Part shown: positions 57,751 through 64,000 of the stretch, one piece after another
How positions within the stretch are numbered: the first letter of the stretch is position 1
Layout: the number at the start of each line of letters is the position of its first letter
NCBI RefSeq assembly: GCF_001544275.1
Contig: NZ_BCQE01000001.1
Span: forward strand, 1 to 64,000
DNA length: 64,000 bases
From: Enterococcus gallinarum NBRC 100675
GTDB taxonomy: Bacteria; Bacillota; Bacilli; Lactobacillales; Enterococcaceae
Direction: 5' to 3'
Program-made: the position numbers and the translations under genes
Notes under the pieces: model-generated
Database searches by the model: none
Told to the model about the DNA's origin: nothing
Seen by the model: the letters and a program-made list of their open reading frames with translations, nothing else

Positions 57751-59067
57751 CTACTTTACTAAATCAGCTAGATTAGAATCTCTTCGACTGTTTGCTCTCG
57801 TTTTAGCTCCTTTTTGCAATTTCATCATGACAGCTCCTGCAATAGCTGCTACTAGAACAATCGCCGCAAAGCCATACATCGAAAATTGAATATTGTTTGG
57901 CGATACCAAAAATGGTGTGACAAAGGCAAACAATCCGCAACACAACCGTGAAAAACCATTGATAACGCCTTGTAAGAATGCCCGAGATTCTGTTGGAAAT
58001 GATTCTTGAGTCCAAACTTTATAGATGGCTTCCCCTGCTAATGGATTTCCAAAATTATAAAAAGCAATCGTTATCGCCAATGCGATGAATCCTGCACTAC
58101 CGCCAATAACTGCCATACCAACCATTGCCATGAATTGAACAAAAGCGCCAACAAAAAATGCTTTATTCCGATGCTTTCCACCCGCTACTGAAGCAAAGAT
58201 AATCGTAGTCACTAAAGAAATGATATTCAGCACAATACCTAGCCCTGTTGCTTGCATTTGTGTAGCACCAGCATTAGTCAAAGCGTATGTCTGAAATTGT
58301 CCCCATGTATTCGCTAACAAATTCCAACAAACATAAAAGACTAAAATAGCGAAGAAAAAGTTGCGATAAATTTTTGCATTGTTCCCACTAAAAATCTCTT
58401 TTAGTGAAATTTTTTGTTGATTGCTAACCAGATTCAACGCAGACTGACGTGCTGCACCTTCTTCGTGGAACATCCGAAATTTTTTTGAGACTGTCCGCCA
58501 AACCCACGCAAAGATTGAAAAGACCAATAAAATAACAAAAACAATACGCGCTCCCAAAACTCCATTGACTCCGGAAAGTAAGAAAGAACAAATATAGGAA
58601 ATAAAAATACCAATTTGCCAAAATATTTGTGTCGAAGATACTAAACTTGCAGAAGTTTTTTCATCTGGTGCATCATGAGAGACAACGGTTAAACTGATTG
58701 GTAAATCCGCCCCAGATGCAATCCCCATGACGATGACTCCTAATAATAAAGCCACAAAATTTCCTGAAAATACACAAATTGCTGCTCCAATAGCATAAAA
58801 CAAATTGATCCAGTTGAACGCTCGAATCAGGCCGAAGATTTTTGTAATTTGTCCTGCAAACAAAGAGCCGAACGCAATTGCAAAGGTTAGTGCACCAGAG
58901 ATTAATCCAACTTGTCCCGCAGATAAGTTCAACCCTTTTTGCCAAACCGGTATGGTTGCCGAGAGACCAACGATACATCCAGAACCCAACATAGAACCTA
59001 CACCGGCTGCAGTTGCTAAAGGAGAATACTTTTTCACTAATGATTGCTGCTTTCCATTTGTGTCCAT
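57751..59067 (-). CDS. MFS transporter, probable rhamnoside importer
   Basis: 438 residues with twelve hydrophobic helices and MFS features (GSLFAGQITKIFG loop after TM2, PISLTVVSHDAPDE mid-region, a long cytoplasmic loop near residue 200). Directly upstream of the GH78 gene, so it probably imports the same glycosides and may replace the broken GPH symporter. AAAGGA lies 8 nt before the ATG at 59067, preferred to the ATG three codons upstream that overlaps this site. Confidence 0.85.
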   Translation of the reverse strand: MDTNGKQQSLVKKYSPLATAAGVGSMLGSGCIVGLSATIPVWQKGLNLSAGQVGLISGALTFAIAFGSLFAGQITKIFGLIRAFNWINLFYAIGAAICVFSGNFVALLLGVIVMGIASGADLPISLTVVSHDAPDEKTSASLVSSTQIFWQIGIFISYICSFLLSGVNGVLGARIVFVILLVFSIFAWVWRTVSKKFRMFHEEGAARQSALNLVSNQQKISLKEIFSGNNAKIYRNFFFAILVFYVCWNLLANTWGQFQTYALTNAGATQMQATGLGIVLNIISLVTTIIFASVAGGKHRNKAFFVGAFVQFMAMVGMAVIGGSAGFIALAITIAFYNFGNPLAGEAIYKVWTQESFPTESRAFLQGVINGFSRLCCGLFAFVTPFLVSPNNIQFSMYGFAAIVLVAAIAGAVMMKLQKGAKTRANSRRDSNLADLVK

Positions 59068-59098
59068 TTGAAACATCCTTTCTTGTTCATAGGGTTAT

Positions 59099-59112
59099 AT
59101 TAAACGCTTACA
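59099..59112. promoter_or_regulatory. cre-like site upstream of the MFS-GH78 operon
   Basis: On the minus strand TGTAAGCGTTTAAT matches TGWAARCGYTWNCW at 13 of 14 positions, 32 nt before the MFS start codon. Confidence 0.5.
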
Positions 59113-59297
59113 CAAAATGGTACAATTTCAAAAATGTAGGTCTTTACTATCAAATTCACAGGTCATAAATTTGAATTTTTTTGAAAGGCTATTTGTTTGA
59201 TCTGACAAACCCTTTAATAGCAAAGTAAATATTGACTATTTATTGGGAATAACTTATATATAGAACTAACTATATAAAAAAATTAGGTGATTGACGG

Positions 59298-60269
59298 ATG
59301 GAAAGTTTGATTAAACTTTTTGATATAGAAGATCGAATTGAAGCCCAGCAAAGAACTACTGGGAAGAATATTAATGAAATGAATTTAGACTATCATGGAT
59401 CAGTAATTCCAAAAATACCCGTTAATGATTTTTTTGAAGAGGGATCTATTTATATCAATAAGCATCATCGCTACTCTTATACGTCTGCTCATACTCATAG
59501 TTTCATTGAAATGAATTACCTTCTAAGAGGATGTTGTCGGCAAAAAATAAACGGGGAGGCATGGAGGTTCACTGAACAGCAATTGATTATTATGGACACT
59601 GAAGTGATTCAGCAAATTGATTATGTAGGAAAAGATGATTTGATTCTCAATATTTTAATTGACAAACATACTTTACAAACAGAGCTCTTGAACCACTTGC
59701 CCGCTTCAAGTAATCCAGTCACGGACTTCTTTTTGAATGCTGCTAAAAAGGATAGTGTTCATAATACTTTTTTAGTTTTTGATTTAAAAGAACACGCGAT
59801 CATCAATCAGCTTTTATTCTTGATGATTCACAAATTTTATCTCAAAGAAATCTTCTATCATCGTTCCTTAAGTCTCCTTTTAGGATCATGTTTATTGGAA
59901 TTAGCAGCAATTCCTAGTTTGAATGAACTGTCGTTAACTTCTCAAAGAAATGATTTAGCTGCACTCTTAAAATATATTAACGATCATTACACAACTATCA
60001 CTCTCAAAAAATTAGCCACGGAGTTTGGTTATAACCAAAACTATTTAGGTAATATGCTCAAGACAAAAACTGGCGCGACTTTTCAAGAAATGATCGACCA
60101 AAAACGTTTGATTGAAGCACAAAGATTACTTAGAGAATCTTCCATGACTATTGATACTATCGCTGAAAATTTAGGTTACAAGAGTACGCCCTCCTTATTC
60201 AAGCTCTTTCAAAACAAAATGCAGATGACTCCTACTCAATACCGTCACTTTTCAAAAAAAGTTAATTAA
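59298..60269 (+). CDS. AraC-family regulator of the rhamnoside cluster
   Basis: 323 residues: an N-terminal cupin-like ligand domain (about 60-150; YTSAHTHSFIEMNYLLRG segment with the His residues), a helical linker and a C-terminal double HTH (about 225-320; LKKLATEFGYNQNYLG and IDTIAENLGYKSTPSLFKLF). It is divergent from the MFS-GH78 operon with 230 nt between starts and probably activates it in response to rhamnose or a rhamnoside. AGGTGA precedes the ATG. Confidence 0.87.
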   Translation: MESLIKLFDIEDRIEAQQRTTGKNINEMNLDYHGSVIPKIPVNDFFEEGSIYINKHHRYSYTSAHTHSFIEMNYLLRGCCRQKINGEAWRFTEQQLIIMDTEVIQQIDYVGKDDLILNILIDKHTLQTELLNHLPASSNPVTDFFLNAAKKDSVHNTFLVFDLKEHAIINQLLFLMIHKFYLKEIFYHRSLSLLLGSCLLELAAIPSLNELSLTSQRNDLAALLKYINDHYTTITLKKLATEFGYNQNYLGNMLKTKTGATFQEMIDQKRLIEAQRLLRESSMTIDTIAENLGYKSTPSLFKLFQNKMQMTPTQYRHFSKKVN

Positions 60270-60352
60270 TCACAAGTAAAATTTGTAATAAGCAATAGCA
60301 GGAAAAATTCTTTATCGTCAATTGAATTAAAGTCACTACGATATGAACAAAA

Positions 60353-60456
60353 AAAAGGATCCGGACCATAAATGTTTGATTGCTCCTGAACGTCCAAAAT
60401 GTGTGACGATGTTCTCCTAAACTACCAGGGCATTACATAGATGATTCGGATCTTTT
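60353..60456. terminator. long-loop bidirectional terminator
   Basis: AAAA-GATCCG (60353-60363, one bulge) pairs with CGGATC-TTTT (60447-60456) around an 80-nt insert, with U-rich tails both ways, between the convergent AraC and ketopantoate reductase genes. Confidence 0.5.
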
Positions 60457-60493
60457 ATTATTAGACTTATATCATAGTTTTTTATTTTTACTA

Positions 60494-61432
60494 CTACTTC
60501 GCTTCAAGCACATCTTCTTTGGCATGGATCAATTGGGTCAAGAAGTCGCAATAAGGCGTGGGAACATTGTATTTTCGACCTTTACGCGAAATAGCCCCGT
60601 TGATGTAATCGATCTCCGTTTTACGATGATTATTGATCAAATCTTGATACATGGAAGGATAGTGTAAACCAATACCTGCAGGATCATAGGTTTTTTCAAT
60701 ATGGGCAACGACTTCTGGAACATCTAGTTCTACCGATTCATGAGCCGCAACAGCTGCGAATTCTCCAACAATGGTTTGCACCATTTGTCGTGCAGTGGCT
60801 GTATTTCCAAACTGTGCAATGTTGACATCCAAAATTGAACATAAACCATTCAATGTACCATTGACACAGGCTTTACGATAGATTGAATAGCGAATATTTT
60901 CAGAGTATGACGCATTCAATCCAGAAGCAGTTAGTACCTCAGCCAGTTCTTTGGCCGCTGCTTCTTTGCCTTCACCAATGTTTTGCAGTTCAACCGATCC
61001 TTCCCCAAACAATCGAACTTGTCCAGGTCCAATCAAATCTGCTGTCCATAGGGTATTTCCTAAGAAAATTTTATCGGTAGCGACATATTTTTCAATTGTA
61101 TCTTCATGTCCAATGCCATTAAGTAAGCAAAGTACTCTTGTTTGATCACCGATTAGTGAAGCAATGTCTTGCATCATTTGGTCTAATTGCATCGCTTTTG
61201 TAAAAACAATGATCAGATCCGCTGGCGTATCCGCCGTTACTTCGGACTGTGGATAAATGGGGAAAGATTCTGTGATTTCTTCTCCATCCAAATTTGCTTG
61301 TAGTCCATTGGTACGGATCGCTTCGATATGCGCTGGCCAACCATCGATCAACGTTACATCGTTGCCGCCTCTTTTTAATTTAATGGCAAATCGGCTGCCC
61401 ATGGCACCAGCACCAGCAATAACAATTTTCAT
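60494..61432 (-). CDS. panE: 2-dehydropantoate 2-reductase (ketopantoate reductase) family
   Basis: 312 residues with the NADPH loop GAGAMGSRF (7-15), the central KACVNGTLN with the catalytic Lys (about 188) and the C-terminal E-x-x-x-NG (EIDYINGAI) substrate motif. It reduces ketopantoate to pantoate for CoA synthesis. No panB or panC is next to it; enterococci often carry several paralogues, so another 2-keto acid is possible. AGAGGAATAGAG precedes the ATG. Confidence 0.85.
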   Translation of the reverse strand: MKIVIAGAGAMGSRFAIKLKRGGNDVTLIDGWPAHIEAIRTNGLQANLDGEEITESFPIYPQSEVTADTPADLIIVFTKAMQLDQMMQDIASLIGDQTRVLCLLNGIGHEDTIEKYVATDKIFLGNTLWTADLIGPGQVRLFGEGSVELQNIGEGKEAAAKELAEVLTASGLNASYSENIRYSIYRKACVNGTLNGLCSILDVNIAQFGNTATARQMVQTIVGEFAAVAAHESVELDVPEVVAHIEKTYDPAGIGLHYPSMYQDLINNHRKTEIDYINGAISRKGRKYNVPTPYCDFLTQLIHAKEDVLEAK

Positions 61433-61572
61433 CTCTATTCCTCTTTCCTATCTGACAATTAGGTATAGTTTACTCCAAATCAAACAAATATGCGAGGAGC
61501 TTGCCTTTTTTAAAGTGAAATTTGTTAAAAAAATCAATTGGAATCGTTTGATTTTTCAGATAATTAAAGAAC

Positions 61573-61600
61573 AAAAAAAGATCCTTTTCAGGATCTTTTT
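61573..61600 (-). terminator. terminator after trhO
   Basis: AAAAAGATCC/GGATCTTTTT with a 6-nt loop and seven U on the minus strand; it touches the trhO stop codon. Confidence 0.88.
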
Positions 61601-62552
61601 AAACCGTCACTTCAGACGCTAGTTGTGCTAAAACTGCTGCTTGTTCTTCTTGAGAGATATTGTGCTCAATGACGTAACGATTGTTTTCATTGGCGGCACA
61701 TTCATAGCAGCAGCCGCCTAAGTGTGCCGCTTGATTCTCTTCCGAAGTGAGGAACTGACGATTGCACTCTGGATTTGCACAATTGACGTAACGCTCACAT
61801 GGTGTGCCATCGAACCAATCGCGACCGATCACGGTCTTGTCGACATGATTGATCTCAACACTGATACGTTCATCAAAGACATACATCTTACCGTCCCACA
61901 ACTCTCCTTGAACTTCTGGATCATTGCCATAAGCAAAAATTCCCCCGTGAAGTTGTGCTACGTCTTGGAATCCTTCTCGCAACAACCAGCCCGAGAATTT
62001 CTCGCAGCGAATCCCACCTGTGCAGTAAGTGACCACTTTTTTATCCATGAATTTCTCTTTGTTCTCAATGATCCATTGAGGCAATTCACGGAAACTGCGG
62101 ATATCGGGACGGACCGCACCTCGAAAATGACCAAGATCGTATTCATAATCATTCCGCGCATCGATCACTACGGTATTTTCATCCAACAACGCTTCTTTGA
62201 AATCTTTCGGTTCTAGATACTTTCCGGTTAGTTCTAAAGGATCGATATCATCTTCTAAGTTCAATGACACCAATTCTTTTCGCGGTCGAACAAACAATTT
62301 TTTAAAGGCGTGTTCTTCCACCTCATCGATTTTGTAGTAGATTCCTTTGAAACGGGGGTCCGCTTCCATTTTTTCCATATAGGCATCCGTTGCTTCAATC
62401 GTTCCAGAAAGCGTTCCGTTGATTCCTTCTTTCGCAACAAGAATTCGACCTTTGATACCGATCTCTTTCCCAAAAGCTAAATGCTCTTTCGCAAAACTTT
62501 CTGGATCTTCGATGGTCGTGTATTTATAAAATAATAAAACGCGATAGTTCAC
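61599..62552 (-). CDS. trhO: tRNA uridine(34) hydroxylase TrhO (rhodanese domain)
   Basis: Makes 5-hydroxyuridine at wobble position 34 of some tRNAs, using oxygen and no prephenate. Domain order: N-terminal YceA-like domain (1-100), rhodanese domain with Cys177 in [11 protein letters not shown], and a Cys-rich C-terminus (CERYVNC, CNRQF, CCYEC) that may bind zinc. The frame is open 27 codons upstream, but AAGGAGG lies 7 nt before the GTG at 62552 (and only 1 nt from the ATG at 62558), giving 317 residues. Confidence 0.93.
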   Translation of the reverse strand: MNYRVLLFYKYTTIEDPESFAKEHLAFGKEIGIKGRILVAKEGINGTLSGTIEATDAYMEKMEADPRFKGIYYKIDEVEEHAFKKLFVRPRKELVSLNLEDDIDPLELTGKYLEPKDFKEALLDENTVVIDARNDYEYDLGHFRGAVRPDIRSFRELPQWIIENKEKFMDKKVVTYCTGGIRCEKFSGWLLREGFQDVAQLHGGIFAYGNDPEVQGELWDGKMYVFDERISVEINHVDKTVIGRDWFDGTPCERYVNCANPECNRQFLTSEENQAAHLGGCCYECAANENNRYVIEHNISQEEQAAVLAQLASEVTV

Positions 62553-62672
62553 AGTCATTCCTCCTTTTTTCCACCCTACAGTATAAAAAAGAAAAATGAA
62601 GAACACGAATTTTATGCTTGTACATAACCACACAATCCCTTTGCTTACCTAGATACCTGTCGTTTTTTGTTG

Positions 62673-63428
62673 TCAGAGTGAATCAGTGCTTTTTCCTAAT
62701 TGTTCAACAAAAAAGGCCGTTACCTGATCCATGGTCTCTCCACGAACTAAATGTCGTTCTTCGCGAGAGATAAATGTCAGATTCGCTTCTGGATTCTCTT
62801 GCACAAAGGTTTCTACATCGGCGTAAGGGATTTTCTCATCTTCCGTCCCATGCCAGAACAACAATGGACGTCCAGCTAGTTTTTCTGGTTGCGTCTGGAG
62901 ATCATAAGCTTCGATCCATCCCAGTAGCAACTGATAGTCATCTGGGACAAAGAAACCTGCAGCACCCGCATGTTTCTGGATCCGTTCACGGTAACCGATC
63001 ATCGATGGCGAGCCCATCACACACGCAGCAGCGGTGATCTCCGGATGTTGACATAGCAAGCCGCAAGTCGTCATCCCTCCCATTGAAACGCCTCCTACAG
63101 CGATTTGCCCATTTACCAAGCCTAGATTTTCAAAGAAATCCACCAAATAAGAAAACTCAAATAAGTTGGTATGAATGCTTTGCCAGAAAATCAATGAAGG
63201 AATCTCGGATAGTTGGGTCTTTCGTTCGCCATGATTGGCGGCATCAGGTAAAATCACACGAAAGTTTTCCCGTGCTAGTTTTCGACCTTGCGTCAGTACC
63301 AATTCTTTACTCGTTTGCCAACCATGATAATAAATGATCAACGGCAACGGTTCATAGATCAAATGTTCTGGAACGACTTCCAATACTGGGATATTCCCGA
63401 TTTTTCTTTTACGAACTGCAATTTTCAT
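62673..63428 (-). CDS. alpha/beta hydrolase, YitV-like esterase/peptidase family
   Basis: 251 residues with the nucleophile elbow GGVSMGGM (Ser near 119), LIIYYHGWQ near 33 as oxyanion strand, Asp in HGTEDEKIPY (about 201) and His in EERHLVRGE (about 231). Members are esterases or S9-like peptidases of unknown substrate. GAGGTGG 6 nt before the ATG at 63428 favours this start over one 16 codons upstream. No signal peptide. Confidence 0.86.
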   Translation of the reverse strand: MKIAVRKRKIGNIPVLEVVPEHLIYEPLPLIIYYHGWQTSKELVLTQGRKLARENFRVILPDAANHGERKTQLSEIPSLIFWQSIHTNLFEFSYLVDFFENLGLVNGQIAVGGVSMGGMTTCGLLCQHPEITAAACVMGSPSMIGYRERIQKHAGAAGFFVPDDYQLLLGWIEAYDLQTQPEKLAGRPLLFWHGTEDEKIPYADVETFVQENPEANLTFISREERHLVRGETMDQVTAFFVEQLGKSTDSL

Positions 63429-63492
63429 CTCTTTCCACCTCTGCTTAAGTATACGCATTCTGCTCTTACCTGCCAAATAATCCCTTCAATCA

Positions 63493-63522
63493 CAAAAAAA
63501 TCACACCAATGTTTTGGTGTGA
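63493..63522 (-). terminator. terminator after the ROK fructokinase gene
   Basis: ATCACACCA/TGGTGTGAT with a 6-nt loop and seven U on the minus strand, 10 nt after the gene's stop codon. Confidence 0.9.
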
Positions 63523-63531
63523 TCACATGTA

Positions 63532-64000
63532 TCAGGAATGTAACACAGCTTCTCGTGCTAGTGCCAGACAGCCTAATGTTCCTGCATTGTCTTCTAATTC
63601 AGGTGTCACGATGTAGTCTGCAACTGCTGGTGTTTTGACATAGCCGTTGACCAATCGTTCAAAAGCTTGATGAACCTTTTCCACCATGTGACGCTGCTTC
63701 ATTACGCCACCACCAAAAATAATGACATCCGGTGAAAGCATCAATGTAGTGTTGTAGGCGCATTGCGCGATATATTCAGCTTCGATGCTCCAGAAAGGCT
63801 CATCTTCAGACAGTTCCTGTCCTTTCTTTCCTAAGCGTTTTTCAATCGCTGGACCTGCGGCCATCCCTTCGAGACAGTTGCCATGAAATGGACAGCTGCC
63901 TTCGAATGAATCATCAGGATGAGGCACTACCAGCATATGTCCCATCTCCGGATGGCTGAATCCCTCAACAAAGCGGCCATCTTGTAATGCACCGCCGCCA
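63532..64000 (-). CDS. scrK: ROK-family fructokinase, C-terminal part (5' end beyond the window)
   Basis: About 155 residues are in the window and the frame remains open to the right edge (GGGALQDGRFVEGFSHPEMGH lies before the first internal Met; the gene start is outside). The ROK zinc motif with H-P-D-D-S-F-E-G-x-C-x-x-H-x-x-C-x-E is complete, and GGGVMKQ and DNAGTLG follow. This matches fructokinases (ScrK type) that phosphorylate fructose from sucrose. Another ROK sugar kinase is possible. A terminator follows. Confidence 0.87.
   Translation of the reverse strand, partial: GGGALQDGRFVEGFSHPEMGHMLVVPHPDDSFEGSCPFHGNCLEGMAAGPAIEKRLGKKGQELSEDEPFWSIEAEYIAQCAYNTTLMLSPDVIIFGGGVMKQRHMVEKVHQAFERLVNGYVKTPAVADYIVTPELEDNAGTLGCLALAREAVLHS

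Overview
The window reads as a low-to-moderate G+C Firmicute chromosome, most likely an Enterococcus. The grounds are the gene content and the strong AAGGAGG-type ribosome binding sites: tadA next to the small SRP RNA, RNase J2, a SpxR/YtoI protein, an acetyl-type diaminopimelate (DAP) pathway, Nramp manganese uptake behind a DtxR-family operator, and many PTS and plant-glycoside genes. The species is not fixed by what I can see; a casseliflavus/gallinarum- or avium-like enterococcus would fit.

Layout. Positions 1-16 kb are mostly housekeeping: ffs and tadA, an rRNA/tRNA cytosine methylase, a YczE membrane protein, a YugP metalloprotease, a PhnA-type zinc ribbon protein, a divergent DAP/lysine locus (dapA-dapB-dapD on +; N-acetyl-DAP deacetylase-lysA-dapF on -), nrnA, spxR, a YtkL hydrolase and a DHA2 efflux pump. 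From 16-24 kb lie rnjB, asd, a candidate small RNA, a neopullulanase-type GH13 enzyme with two LacI-type operators, and a divergent MarR/ABC exporter pair. From 24-35 kb two nearly identical 1.54-kb IS3-family (IS150-like) elements, in the same orientation, flank a GH1/cellobiose-type PTS operon with its LicR-type activator and the manganese transporter gene mntH. From 35-40 kb are serC-serA-DUF1015 and a lipase-like hydrolase. From 39-60 kb is a plant-saccharide island: GH43, GH2 and a CUT1 ABC importer (one permease with an in-frame amber codon) with a divergent ArsR-type regulator; a five-gene Gfo/Idh - isomerase - ThuA - isomerase - Gfo/Idh operon; two AraC regulators; a PHP phosphatase; a GH78 rhamnosidase with a frameshifted GPH symporter and an intact MFS transporter. 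The last 3.5 kb hold a ketopantoate reductase, trhO, an alpha/beta hydrolase and the C-terminal part of a ROK fructokinase.

How it works together. The DAP genes form almost the whole acetylase route from aspartate semialdehyde (asd at 18 kb) to DAP and lysine; the aminotransferase and aspartokinase are not here. The 26-60 kb region looks like accessory carbohydrate capacity under CcpA (several cre-like sites) and local regulators, aimed at beta-glucosides, arabino/galacto-oligosaccharides and rhamnosylated plant glycosides.

Most notable points: both IS copies sit inside the loop of a bidirectional terminator hairpin between convergent genes; the GH1 enzyme has Gln at the usual acid/base Glu position, as in myrosinases; the five-gene oxidoreductase/isomerase/ThuA operon resembles 3-keto-glycoside pathways; a 105-nt RNA gene candidate lies between asd and the GH13 gene; and a DUF1015 protein with a DGHHR motif closes the serine operon.
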